Source: Paramecium octaurelia (lineage: Eukaryota; Ciliophora; Oligohymenophorea; Peniculida; Parameciidae). From it: DNA of 64,000 nt. The notes beneath the pieces are model-generated. The model ran no database searches, was not told the DNA's origin, and saw nothing but the letters and a program-made list of their open reading frames with translations. The stretch spans positions 316,886 through 380,885 of the forward strand of contig CAJJDP010000113.1 in the NCBI GenBank assembly GCA_905182995.1, in the 5' to 3' direction. Made by a program: the position numbers and the translations under genes. Below, piece after piece: positions 12,290 to 27,281 of this stretch; the stretch's first letter is position 1; the number at the start of each line of letters is the position of its first letter.

Positions 12290-12896
12290 TCAAGAATCGA
12301 ATTTTCTTCTCTGGTACGGTCTTCGTTGCTTAAATGCCACTCTTTTGTCTTGCTCTGCTTTCTTAACTGAATTCTCATTTTCCAAATTGGTCTTGATGAA
12401 GGATTCAACCGTCCCTTTCCTAATATTTAGATTTTAAGCAGGCAACACCACAAATTTTTCTTAAGTCTTTAAATACAAAGGAAAATGAGCCGTCTGATAA
12501 GGCATATCATAATCTTTAAGGTTGCTTCTTGCAGCGTTTATGGTCTAAAGTCATTGTAAATTCGAATACATTCTAAAACTCCTTGAATTGATCTTTGAGC
12601 TATTTCCTTTGGATCATGATTTATTCGTTGATTGCAGAGGCCTTCTTCATGCATGATTTAACAATTTCTTCGTTTTCCGCATTGTTATTATTGTTATTCT
12701 AAAGGGGAGGCTATTTAACAAAGAAGGATTCCTGATGTGAGATGTAATCTGATTTAATATCATCAGCAACTCTTTCATATTCATGTGATTCCTAATAGGG
12801 TTGTTGACTCGATTGCTCGCCGTTGTAATCACTCGTGTACTTACTGATGATATCAACATCTTGGACATCGCTTTCTTCTTCATTTTGACTTGACAT
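12290..12896 (-). CDS. Hypothetical acidic/basic bipartite protein
   Basis: Not recognised. Starts MSSQNEEESDVQDVDII, with an acidic, Ser/Gln-rich N-terminal third, then a helical segment CMKKASAINEQIMIQRKQLK, then LYLKTQEKFVVLPAQNLNIR, and a very basic end FKQRRPYQRRKFDS. One intron of 25 nt joins two frames cleanly. About 190 residues. It converges on the Cache gene with 65 bp between stops. The layout (acidic tail, short coil, basic tail) would suit a nucleic-acid or chromatin-associated protein, but this is only a guess. Confidence 0.7.
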
Positions 12897-12992
12897 ATAT
12901 TTCTATTTTATAATATATATAAACTATAATACACTTGCAATTGCAATGAATTAAAATACATTATGTTGTAAAGAATTGAAAATAATAAGAAT

Positions 12993-13653
12993 TCATTGTT
13001 TACCTTGCAATTGATTCACTAACCCTTAAATTTTATTATCTTTAATTTGTAAGAGCTACTCAAGTTTTTTTACTTTCAGTTATAAAATTTCGACAGTTTC
13101 TTTCAACTCTGTAATTGCTTGATTCTTTTCAGCCAAGATGAGTCCAAAATCTTGGTTTTGTAGGGGATCCTCCTACACCTACTATTTTTGTTGCTATTAA
13201 TATTACTATTGCTTTTATTATTCAAGTGCCTTTTTCTCCAATTCCTTTTATTGTTCCAAATATTTCTCAATCTTGATTTACAAAAACTTCAAAACTCGTT
13301 CAATAGCTTCTGGCGAACAAGCAATAACACTATCAATATCATTTTTAGATAACTGAAATCCAAGTTTTTTGAAAACCTAACAAATTGTATTTATAAGTAC
13401 TTTCAAATTGAGAGTGCTCCAATTGTATTACTTTTATTAAACACTATGAGCTTGAGGGTAATTATGCTTCTCCACTAATTTGGGCAAGTAATGGTATACA
13501 ATTTCAGCTACCATAGCTCCGTCTGCAAAATCTCTTTGAATATTCTTCTTAGCCCTTGAGAGTGGGAGTTTGTCTAACTGTAAATTAAATTTCAGAATTT
13601 ACCCATGCATAAATATTTTACAACTCTAATTCAGAGAGTGGAGGTAAATCCAT
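12993..13653 (-). CDS. SPEF1: SPEF1/CLAMP microtubule-bundling protein
   Basis: Calponin-homology-like protein that bundles and stabilises microtubules in cilia and cortex. After MDLPPLSELELQNIYAW, a 25 nt intron leads to LDKLPLSRAKKNIQRDFADG, then MVAEIVYHYLPKLVEKHNYP, QQKQYNWSTLN and a CSPEAIERVLKFL end to the domain, matching the SPEF1 pattern (trailing SRxKRNxxRDFSDG). The C-terminal part is a coiled coil (ITELKETVEILQLKVKKLEQ), ending NQLQGKQ. About 195 residues, similar to the shorter members of the family. Its start is 171 bp from the divergent Q/N-rich gene. Confidence 0.9.
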
Positions 13654-13824
13654 TAAGAAGGTACAACTTAAATATAAAATAATTTAAATAATCTTGTAAT
13701 AACATTACTTTCAAATTAATAATTGTATTATCACTTCTACACTTATCTAACACTAAGGATTGATGTCCAAATCTTTGGATAAAATAATTTGCAATTTTAT
13801 AATTTAATTTTATAGCCACAATAA

Positions 13825-14827
13825 ATGTTATTATTATCCTAGCGCCAATCAACATAACTCTAGGAATTAGAAACACTGAAAGCATCCATTTTTGGTTAGT
13901 AGTCTTTTCGTTCTCGAAACCCTTCAAATGAAAGATCACAAACCTATTAGAGATCATTGAAATTTTCAATAGACAATTCAAGACACAAAAACAATGTGCA
14001 ATCATATTCTGGTGAAAAACAAGTAAGGAGTAAAGATCATTCTAATAGTTGAATTTAAGTTCATAGAACTAAAAGGTTGAAAATTTGATTGCAACTTGGA
14101 CCCATCAAAAAAATTCATAATCTTTGCATTCAAGTTCCAATGTAGTTATACCTGGTAAGTTAGTTACTGATGTGTGTTAAATTGCTTAATTGGATGATAT
14201 AAACAAGGAATCTATCAAGCCACACATCATTATAGAAGAGGATGTATTGTTTACAGAAGAAAGAGAGAATTAACCTCTTATTTAAAACAATAAAGATAAG
14301 CATGCTAAAACTCCTGTTCATTTGATTGCTCCTAACAAGAGTTATAAAGAGTAATGTATTAAATCTGTTAATGAAGAAACCCAAGAAATGAGGAAAGACA
14401 ATGGGGGAAAGAAGTCACAGAATCAAAATATTTAACGACCATAGACTACAAAGACAAACCCTGGAATTTAAGCTAAATCATCACCTCTTGTGTTTAAAGG
14501 GCAGTCATTGCAGAATCCAATGAAAATATCATTAATTGATCAAAAAAAACTCAATAATCAATAGAGTGGACCAAATAATAATAAAAATGTGTTGTACACT
14601 TCAAAAATAGTCAAAAAGAATAGTATAATTGTTCCTGAAGAAAATCAATAGGATAATTAATTCATTCCAGAATTAGAGAGACTAAAGGAGTAGATTTTAT
14701 CAACATACTTAAAATAAAATCGTGCTCTTATTGGATCTTAAAATTAAATTCTTAAGTATATGAGTGTATTAAAATTAGAAATTTCGATTAAATCCTGTAA
14801 ATTTTAAAGCAGGATTTCCCAAAATGA
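13825..14827 (+). CDS. Q/N/S-rich hypothetical protein
   Basis: Not recognised. MLLLSQRQSTQLQELETLK opens a long, mostly disordered chain rich in Gln, Asn, Ser and Lys. The C-terminus turns helical (LERLKEQILSTYLKQNRAL) and ends QILQILKQDFPK. Two introns were removed: one near 14020-14045 (27 nt) and one near 14755-14777 (23 nt). Without the second the frame would run on into the antisense of the next gene. About 315 residues. It converges on the phosphatase gene, with 39 bp between the two stops. Confidence 0.65.
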
Positions 14828-14866
14828 AAATCTATCCATATGGAGTATTATTAATATGAAGAATTA

Positions 14867-15274
14867 TCATTTAAAAGTTTTGAGTTAATTCAAGAACCCA
14901 TGGTTAGGTTCTGCTCTTGGGTGTCTTTCTTTGACATAATTGAAAGCCTTTTCTGCATCAATAGATAATTTTCTCATAACATAGGCTATAATAATGCTAA
15001 CCGATCTGCTTTAACCACCATAACAATGAACTAAAATATTTTTGTTTTACGCAACAACTTGATCGATGTACTGTATGCACTCTTCAAAATATTGTGAGAT
15101 ATCATTCTCTGGTTTGTCTTCAATGAGGATGCATTTGTATTAAAACTTTAATGGGAAGTATTTTTGCAATTATCCAATAATGAGAATATTTGAAATCTTT
15201 TGCTTTTTAAGCCAATATAAATCTTTGGCATAGACAATTGAGGACAAGTAAACATGAGGGACTATTTCTGACAT
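14867..15274 (-). CDS. Dual-specificity protein phosphatase
   Basis: Compact Cys-based phosphatase of about 135 residues, essentially only the catalytic domain. It starts MSEIVPHVYLSSI, typical of atypical DSPs, and carries the active-site loop HCYGGQSRS (HCX5R with Cys nucleophile and Arg intact), followed by IIIAYVMRKLSI and KERHPRAEPNHGFLNQLKTF. The aspartate acid is probably in the EDKPENDIS segment. No intron is required. It would remove phosphate from Ser/Thr/Tyr; the substrate is unknown. It is divergent from the casein kinase 1 gene, with 66 bp between the start codons. Confidence 0.9.
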
Positions 15275-15340
15275 TCCAGTAGTTAAATCGTAAATAATAT
15301 AATGGGTATTTATAAAATAATTAATTATCAATAAAATACT

Positions 15341-16893
15341 ATGCAAACTGCATCAATATTTAATGGAATATATGTAGTATAAAGAAAGATATCTTCTGGG
15401 TCATTTGGAGTGGTGCTTCTGGGACATGATAAAGAGAGAAATGTTGATGTGGCGATCAAAATAGAAAAAGAAGAGAATGAGGATGTGCGTTCATTAGAGA
15501 GGGAAGTTTAAGTCTTGGAACGATTGCAAGGAACTGACGGGATACCTAAATTATGGTGGCATGGACAATAGGATGAATACAATGTAATCATTCTGCAGTT
15601 GTTGGGGAAGGATCTCTCCTATTTCATGAAGACCAAGAAGAAGTTCTCTTTTAAAACCACGATATAGTTGGGCATTCAAATTGTGCATGTTTTGGAGAGG
15701 ATACATAATAAAGGTGTTGTACATAGAGATTTGAAACCAGAAAACATTTTATTCGGAGTTGACGATGAATCATCTAAAATATACGTTGTCGATTTTGGGA
15801 TCAGCAAAATATTCAGAGATGCTCAAGGAAATATATTGTAATTTCTTTAGTGTTATGAGTTTAGACCCTTCAGAGACAATGCATCATTTATAGGTACTAC
15901 TAGGTATGCATCGATTGCTGCACATAAGGGTCATGAATTAAGTCGGAAGGATGATATCGAATCATTAATATATGTGTTATTGTATTTCATGAAAGGGTAA
16001 AGAAATCTTGAATTATCAGAAGTCTAGGCAGCTTCCATGGCAAAATATGCAGAATGTCAGTGATGAAGATAGAACTGTCAAAGTCGGTGAAATGAAAATG
16101 AACATGGATCCTCGAGAATTGTGCAAAGATGTACCAATTGAGTTTGCTAAAATTCTAGAGTAAGTTGATTGTACTAAATTCTATAGATATCTGAAATAAT
16201 TGCAATATGACAATGAACCTAATTATTATTTTGTGTATCATTAATTCGAAAAGGCTGCTGAGAATCAAGGAATCCAATTAGACAATATATTTGATTGGGA
16301 TTAATAGTAATAGATGAAGATATCTCAAAATAATAATGAGAATCCAGATAATTTACAAAGATCAACTACTCAATAATAATTGTAACCTCCTTAATCTACA
16401 GAGATGAAGAAGTCAATTGAGAAACAAGGATCTAATTTGATTCGATAGTAAATTTCAAGTTGTATCAGGTAGATTAAGCAACAATCAATTTTTGATTCCG
16501 CCTTCCCAATTGAAGAGACAAGATTCCCAATAGCCCAGCGTGGTTTCTGGGAGTGTGATGTTGAGTACTTACAACTCAATAAGGCCGAAATACTAGGCTT
16601 CACAAATAGCTTTTGATAACAAAGTGTGTGATGACAATTCTCCATAAGATTTTATTTAGAATATGAAGTAGACTGCTGAAACAGGTAATTAGAATGGTAG
16701 ATAAAATTCATGTGCTGAGACAGTTGGTTGGAAAGATTCAGTTTTTGAAGAGAACTTTGAAGAAATTCCACTAGCTAAAAAGTATGGTATGCTCAAATAG
16801 AAAGGAGTCGAAATGTATGTCATTTTATTTTATGAAAGACCAAAAAAGAGAAAAACTAGTTAAAGTCCTATTAAATAAAGGAAAAAGAATTGA
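15341..16893 (+). CDS. Casein kinase 1 family protein kinase
   Basis: CK1 kinase. The catalytic domain begins [18 protein letters not shown], shows [38 protein letters not shown] and [20 protein letters not shown], the last two being CK1 hallmarks (SIN-like ASIAAH in place of APE). It continues YNYFVYH-type ending (NYYFVYHQFEKAAE) and FDWD. A Q/N-rich tail of about 150 residues follows and ends in a lysine/arginine cluster IPKKRKTSQSPIKQRKKN that could be a nuclear localisation signal. Introns of 27, 31, 25 and 24 nt were removed; two restore the CK1 motifs exactly (NILPFRDN and KGQLPWQN). Confidence 0.92.
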
Positions 16894-16938
16894 ATTTAGA
16901 TATTAATTAATTATGACATTATATAATTGTAGATATGT

Positions 16939-17638
<700 letters not shown>

Positions 17639-17648
17639 TTTTATAATA

Positions 17649-19318
17649 TCACTCAATTTCTAATTTTCTATACAGCAGATAATAACCCATATGCCAATCT
17701 CCACCTCCTCTCAAATCCAGAATATGTTCAATTTTCCTCTCTGCAGTCTTGTCGTCATCATACCATATCCAATTATCCCCTGAATGATGAACCCATGCCA
17801 TATAATGTCCAGAGTCAGCCTCTCTTCCAGTATGAGCTATAAATTATACAATTATTTACTTAAAACTCCAATCAACTCGTAATTTCCTGTATCCAATCCA
17901 TACCCATGTTTTCTATACAACTAATCATCATGATTCTTGATTTCCTCCTGTAATTTTTTGGCCTTAAACTACTTGTAGATTTCTCTGGTGTCATCAGGCA
18001 CCATCTTTCCAGATGCCTCTAAATCCTTTTTGAATTGTTCCAACTCATCTGTTTCCTTGGCAGCCATCTCCAACAGTTTCTTTTTCTCATAATCTCTTCC
18101 AGCTTGCAATAATTGTTGTAATTCTGGAGTACAGAAATCATATAACTCTAATATCTTTGGGAATGCCACATTCCTCAATATTTTGGCCTTCACTCCTTCC
18201 TTGCCTTAGACTCCTTGTTTCCAATAAAATCTGACCATCTGGCATAATAAATAACTAGGCTTTAATAATATATTAAAAATATCTTACCAATTTACTAATC
18301 CTTTGTGTTTTCTTATAGATGTGATTCTATTGATCAATCTCAGAGATCTTCTACATCTACTCTTCCAAACTTACTGTAATACCTTCCACCAACGTGCTGA
18401 CTGGTCTGCTCTGATTGTCGATGATACACATTAACTTTCTTCCCCTCTCGATACCTACCTTCTTAGGTTCATCTGGTATGTCTTGATTCTCTATTGTTGA
18501 TTGCAATTCTATTTCAAATAGATCTTGGATCAGGTTTTTTTGTTTTCCCTCTTCATTCTCGTAGGCAGTCAATGGTTGAATGGTCTGAAGGATGTTTTAA
18601 AAGCATTCGTCGGCGTCTTGTTGTTTGAGTTGCATTTGGTTGTCCCTTTAACCGAATTCTGGATACAACTAGAAGAAAACCTAGACATATTGGGGAGACG
18701 GATTACATCCAGAAAATTGTATGGCTTAAATGCTTCACCCTTGAGTTCAAGTTTTTGGAAGACATCCTTTAATGCGTTAAAAAACTTGACACTCGGTCCT
18801 TGTCCTTGTTTTGTGTTATTCTTGACGTAATCATTCAACTCATTGACTCTTCTCAAAATTTAAATTGAGGCATTCATATAACAAGTGTTTCCCTAATTGA
18901 CCAATCCTATTGGTAGAACAATCTATTAAAGTTGAGATTGAAGGACATACCCCTGCTTTTTCTTTCAATAAAATGGCCTTCTATTCAGGAGTGAGATCCT
19001 CTTCAAAAATTTTCTTGCCCTATTTCAAATTTAAAAGATGCTCTTCTCGTGCTCCCATGACCATGATTTGTTGTCCCTAAGATATAAAGACCTGTATACA
19101 TTCTTGAGATTCAATTTTGTCAGGTCCTGGTCCTTTTTCAAGAGAGATCCCTTGATCATAATCTTCTATTTCTCAACAGGGACCTTGAGCAATTCCTGGA
19201 GGGTCTCCTGGAACTTGAGTACAGTTCCATTGAGATCGATGGGCACGTTTTTGTGGATTTCTGTGGTGTATTTGATTTCTAATTGGATTATCTTGTGCTC
19301 TTCCTCTATTTGATCCAT
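17649..19318 (-). CDS. USP14: Ubiquitin carboxyl-terminal hydrolase, USP14/UBP6 type
   Basis: Proteasome-associated deubiquitinase. The N-terminus is ubiquitin-like (LEIKYTTEIHKNVPIDL, then KIMIKGSLLKKDQDLTKL). The catalytic core has the Cys box GLVNQGNTCYMNASIQ, the QQDADECF segment, and the His box READSGHYMAWVHHSGDNWI followed by YDDDK and GYYLLYRKLEIE at the C-terminus. This order and the N-terminal ubiquitin fold match USP14/UBP6, which trims ubiquitin chains at the 19S proteasome. About 530 residues with short introns, one of 23 nt in the His-box exon. Confidence 0.92.
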
Positions 19319-19358
19319 ATTTGATTAAATATTATTTTTAAATAAATTTGTTATTAAA

Positions 19359-20189
19359 ATGAATCCAAATACACCTTTCAATGAACGCTTCCATAAGATT
19401 CAGGAGAAATTGAATTCGATTCCCTTGCAACATGATCAATCCAAGGCTCATAGAATTGACACCATTTGTGGCAGAATCACAGCCGTAGAGGAGAGAACTC
19501 AAGACACAATCACATCTTACAACAGAAAGCTTGTAAGTTGATGCATATATGACTCAATTAGCATTCACTAAAGGATGAGATAGTTCGTTTGTAAAAGCAA
19601 ATTGAGGAGGAAAACAATGCCTTTGAAACTCAATTTGAACAAAGAGTCAGAGAGATTGCAGCATTTGAGAGTCGCATCACAACCAAGTTGGAATAGGAAA
19701 TAGCATTGAGAAGAGACGGGAATCTAAAATTACAAGGATATTTGGATGAGAAGGTTTCCCATAAATCTTAATATACTAGGTCGTATACTTGAAATCCGAT
19801 ATCCAGACTGAAGGCAAGATCAGGTAAGAATAGACAGAGAACATTACTACATCTTTGGAGAACGATCTACCGAAATTGTATGACATGGTGAAAACAGAAG
19901 GGTAAGATAGAGAGGACAGTGACAATGGAACCTTGAGGAGAGCAGGAGATGAAATTCGTCGTCTCAATGAGGGTTTGGCAAATCAAAAGAAGTTGAGGTA
20001 CATCTTAAATGGTAGCATTTCGTTAGAGAGGAATCAGAAACAGCCATCTTTGAGATGCTCAAGGATCTAGTGTCGAGAGTGAAGAGTGAAATAGAAGAGG
20101 AGAAGAAACTAAGAGAAGAATCTCAAGAATCATTGTTAGGATTACTCGAAGATGCAGCAAACAAAATTTACAGAGCAGCCAAAGATTGA
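19359..20189 (+). CDS. SF-assemblin (striated fibre coiled-coil protein)
   Basis: Forms striated rootlet fibres at basal bodies. A short head MNPNTPFNERFHKIQEKL precedes an almost continuous coiled-coil rod (RLQKQIEEENNAFETQFEQR, AFESRITTKLEQEIALRRDG). It ends EMLKDLVSRVKSEIEEEKKL and LLGLLEDAANKIYRAAKD, the conserved SF-assemblin/beta-giardin C-terminus. Three introns (29, 26 and 29 nt) were removed. About 245 residues, a normal family length. Divergent from the deubiquitinase gene (40 bp between starts) and convergent with the K+ channel (31 bp between stops). Confidence 0.93.
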
Positions 20190-20220
20190 TTATTCAATGA
20201 AATAAAATATATAAATATAT

Positions 20221-23200
20221 TCAAATAAATTTTATTGTTTCTAATTTATTTTAATTTCTGATTCTTTAATTTTTTATTAAACCCTTAAATTTTTGAGCTA
20301 TTTCCCTAATATTATTATGTTTCAAAAAATATTCAAAGTTCTTTACCTTGTCAAATCCTTCGAAAATCTCCAAATATTATCCCATCTTCTTACCCTGTTC
20401 TTCTTCCAAATTCTTATTCAGATACAGATACTCCATTGAATTGTCATTCACCTTTATAAAAGGCGTAATAATTATTTTGGTTTGTCTTCTCTATTAATCC
20501 CTCACTTGCTCACTTGTTTTCTTATCTGAATCCTGATTACTCTTATTACTCAAAACCGTATTTTGATGATTCTGCTACCTCGCATTCAATTGCATTTATT
20601 GAACATTCTGATTTGAGACATTGTTCTAACGTAGACTCTGCCTCTCAGCCCTTTAAATCTTACCGATAACTTCCAAAATCCTATCTCTCTAATAATTTGA
20701 TACAAATAAACATACAATCTCCTCGTCCTTCAAAGCGTCAGTACAAGCTTGGAATGTTAATTTTCGTTTTCCATATTATTTTGATAATCTAGAGTTCCGA
20801 TCTAAGGCCAATATTGTACTATTAAGAACTTCCTTATCGACTTCTTGTTAATTTTCTATTATTTCATCATTGGCACTATCAGCAAAACTTGCTCCTTGTT
20901 ATTGATATCAAATGTTGATTACCTCTGCTATCAAATAGACAACGCTGATCATCTATTTCTTGGGAGACCATTTGAGTTTTGCACATGTATAAATAGATAC
21001 TATTCCTTATGTCGAGAGATTCCTTTCTTGTAGAGATCTTTCTCTCTATCTTCCTTCTGTATTTCACTCTGTCGGATGGAATGTTCCTTCTATAATTAAG
21101 CAACACCTTGGCTCTATTGGGATAACCACACACCATTCTAAGATAAGACCATCTACTTACGGACACTCTCTGATGATATGAGTTGACTTGTTGCAAGCTC
21201 GGCATGTAACGTCAACCAATTCCTGTTTGTTCATAAATGAGATTTATTGCACTAACTCACAATACTTAAACTAATAATAATACAATCGAGATTTCTACAT
21301 AATCATTTTGATGTTGTTGGAGAATATCTAAAAATTGAGATCTGTCTATTTTTAAGACATAAGAGAATTGATTTGATTTGCATGACATCTGGTAGGCTTA
21401 AGATTGAAAGAATTCCAATACACCAAAAGGAATACCTTCCTATCTTACTGTTTCAAGTACTTTTACGGTCTACTATTTGTTGTTCATAGTAATGTAAAAT
21501 GAAAGACTCCCATTCGATAGAATATAGAGATACTCACTTGGATCATGTTGCTACCTATACAAATATACATTCTACTTAATATATTGTAGATTCAGGAACG
21601 AACTTCTCTTCCACCATGGTTTTGGAGAGAGAAATCAAAAACTATTCACTGAAATTCTGAGTGAGGAAATTTATCTTAGAAATCAATTTCATATTGGTAT
21701 CGATCTTCATTTCCTCTGCCAATTGTCTCGGAATCAAATCACTAAATTTGTACACCTCTCTATCGTTATCCTCCATCTGATCACTCCATAAATACTCAAA
21801 GTATTTCCTAATCTTTTCAGCCAAGTGTTTGTTGATTCCCTTAATACGAATAAATTTCTTTAAATTGTTCATATCAGTCCTCACTTAAAAACTTCTTCGA
21901 TTCCACTCTGCATATATCGTGTTGATATTCCCTATTGAATATCCAAATACGCCCACTGCTGACAACGCCATCCCCACAGCAAATACTCTCTCCCTCAAAT
22001 TCTAGGGAGTTATATCACCATATCCAATTGTCGTCATTGTTATTATGCTCCAATAAAAGGAATGCAAATATTGGTTAAACCAATATTCATCTTCTATATT
22101 CTGTACTTTAATCCACGAATTCCCACTTGGATCTCCTGTCGATCCTACCAAAAACCAAAGACAAGCTGAGAAATGAGCAGCTGCCAATATCGTGTAAACC
22201 AATTTAATTAAATCGAAGATAACTATCTAAATTGCTGTTAATTCTAATCTATCGAATAAGGTTCTTGAAAACTTTTTAATTTGAAACACTTTTAATATAA
22301 TCACCAAATCCAAGTATTCCAAATCAAATCTCAAACTTACAAAATATGGAATTATCACGAAGATATCAAACAAGAATGCTAATTTTATATTGTCAATTTA
22401 CATGATCGAAAATAGTTCTTAGCTATCAAATATCTATTCTCTATCACTGCTCCCTTATTGTAATAGCATGTGTTGAATTTCAATAGTATCTCAAGCATAA
22501 ATGAGTATGATGGCAAGACATCAAAAATGATCTATCTTGCTTATTGAAGATCATCATTCGTACTATCGTCAAATTTAAAGGCTATTTTGGCTGATACATA
22601 GAGCACGTTGATATTCAAAATGGTCAATATGTATATATTCCACCAAATAGATGCCAGTGATTCTGGTCTCAAAATCAGTCTCTGATTCCCAATATAGATT
22701 TTTAAGAGTTTAGTTTTTCTGATTGGGACTAAAATCCGCTGGCTCAAAAAATATATCAATTTCTGGAATCCCGTTGGTTTCTAGAAAATAAACAATTTTA
22801 TCACTATTTTTACTTCGTACTTAAAGAAGTTGCGCAGCTGATAGAATTCAAAATCTGCTGAAACATCCCCGATTATGTCAAATACATTTTTCTTAATTAA
22901 TTTAAAGCTTGTTGCGAAATTTGATTTTGTTATAAAACTAATAAATCGCAATGTAATCATGAGTATCTCCAAAGCCTTGGTTTTCCAAATTTTATTACTG
23001 AAACCAAAGTTTTCCATAGAGTTGTGACTTTCTGATTATATTGGGCTGTCCTCCTTATAATTAAGCATGGGTTTATTAGTTTGAAAACTAACTGCTCTCA
23101 TTCGTAATTATCGATTACTCGTTGTGCTCAATCTAAGTAAGCAATAGCAAATACTTATTTTTGGATTCAATGATTATGCTCGCCAGATCAACTTGTCTAT

Positions 23201-23366
23201 GTGTCCTTGAGTTCTGATTCTCATACAAATTTATTTCTTGGTCTTATTCAGTCACTTTTAATAGAGATCGAACAGAATGACCATAATTCTCAAGGTCCAA
23301 TTTATCCTCTTGTAATGATAAAATTCAATGATTACAAATTTCAGTATTGAGATGATTAATTTTCAT
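20221..23366 (-). CDS. Voltage/cyclic-nucleotide-type K+ channel with CCHC zinc knuckle
   Basis: Six-transmembrane K+ channel of the EAG/CNG superfamily, about 1000 residues. A 130-residue N-terminal region leads to membrane helices, e.g. SIWWNIYILTILNINVLYVS and VYTILAAAHFSACLWFLVGS. The pore has the filter MTTIGYGDITP near 22005-22040. A C-linker (RKYFEYLWSDQME) and a cyclic-nucleotide-binding-like fold follow, but the cassette reads PFGVLEFF and lacks the ligand-binding Arg, so it may not bind nucleotide. Downstream is CRACNKSTHIIREC (21163-21204), a perfect CX2CX4HX4C zinc knuckle. It ends in a helical tail. Introns include 22781-22813 (33 nt) and a 31 nt one near the N-terminus. Confidence 0.88.
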
Positions 23367-24559
23367 TAAAAAGTTATTAAATTAATACTATGCAATAGGA
23401 ATTATTTTCTCTTCATTAAAAGCATCCTCTAAGGGGAATCCAGTAGATCTAAATTGATTGATGAGATTGGTCTGAATTGTTTAGAGTAGGATTTGATTAT
23501 TTATCAATTAACACCCTAAGTGCGTTTAAAACACTGACTTTAATCCAAACAGCAAGGATTCATTATTCTCAAAAGGGTAGAAATTTTGAATTAACTATAT
23601 CTTAATTAATGTCACAATTTTATTATTAAAGATCATATATCATTTTTTGTCTGATTTTTAGTGAAGAATACCAATACACTAATTTGAGCAAATAATAAAA
23701 GAGGTGTAGGCTTAATTTTAGAATTAAATATAGATTAAGTGAAAATATATCAATTTAATTATTATTATAGATATAATCAGTTATTAATATGGTATTTAAT
23801 ATAAGTTCAAAGTAATTATTAAGTATTTTAATTAAATTTATTAAATATGTTCCAGAGATAGTAATCAATATATTGAAAATTTTGTTCTTAATTCCTCATC
23901 GCAATTTAGATTATGAACTCAGAAGGGAGATTATTTAGACTCAAAGTTAAGAATAATAATGATTTTGTTATTAAGTTAATAAGGATTCTGGGATAATTGG
24001 CTGAGTAAAATTATTTTTTGTATTTATCAATTAATAACCTAGTTATGGCTTGTGTGTTTCACTTGGAAAGCGCAAAAAAATCCATTGTGGAATTTATAAG
24101 GTTTTGATGATTTCATAATTTTCAATTTATAAAAGATGTCATATGAAATTGACAATTTTGCAAATGATAATATTATTTTGTAAAGAATATGGAAATATTG
24201 ATATTTGTAATAAATAAGAGTAAAAAGGTCAGAAAACCTTAATTTCTGCATATGGAACAATTCTTAATTTATTAACATATATGTAAAATAAAAGTGTGTG
24301 TGTGTGTGTGAGAAAAGGGAATTAAAGTGGGATCCAAATTTAATCATTAGTAAGAATCAAATACTAAGGAAGTATAATTTACATTTAATTAAATGGGTGT
24401 AACAGACATATGTGTGAAGGGAAGTTGGGGAGTCTGAGGAGGTGGTTTAGGTGATAGTCGAGAATCGTTGAGTTTATAATATTTATATATATTTATGATT
24501 GCTGAAGTCCAGAGTAATGAAGATCTATAAGTAATGTGTAGAATCTGCGAAAAAAAAGT
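23367..24559. other. Sparse 1.2 kb gap with weak coding traces
   Basis: The longest stretch without a confident gene. On the + strand, an ATG at 23390 (MQQELFSLHQKHPLRG) opens a frame that meets two adjacent TGA codons near 23465, after which the same frame stays open to 23962. A second frame, ATG 23913 to TGA 24107, encodes 64 residues including FVIKLIRILGQLAEQNYFLY. Neither has a clean intron solution: the first would need an intron of about 42 nt, longer than the others here. Such frames also arise by chance where only TGA stops translation. It could be an unresolved gene, a decayed one, or plain spacer. Confidence 0.3.
24294..24310 (+). repeat. (GT)n microsatellite, 17 bp
   Basis: Uninterrupted alternating G and T over 17 bases in the spacer upstream of the AGC kinase. 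It is the only clear simple repeat of this kind in the window. Confidence 0.95.
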
Positions 24560-27268
<2,709 letters not shown>

Positions 27269-27281
27269 TTAATATATACTC

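Noticed and set aside
13631-14005. 124-codon minus-strand open frame upstream of SPEF1
   Set aside because: It overlaps the SPEF1 start and the coding part of the divergent + strand gene, and its composition is not protein-like; treated as a shadow.
14828-15026. Extension of the Q/N-rich gene through the phosphatase region on the + strand
   Set aside because: This frame is the antisense shadow of the phosphatase; a 23 nt intron leads to a proper stop at 14825-14827.
24294-24310. GT repeat as telomere or breakage signal
   Set aside because: Paramecium-type telomeric repeats are G4T2/G3T3; a 17 bp GT run is an ordinary microsatellite.
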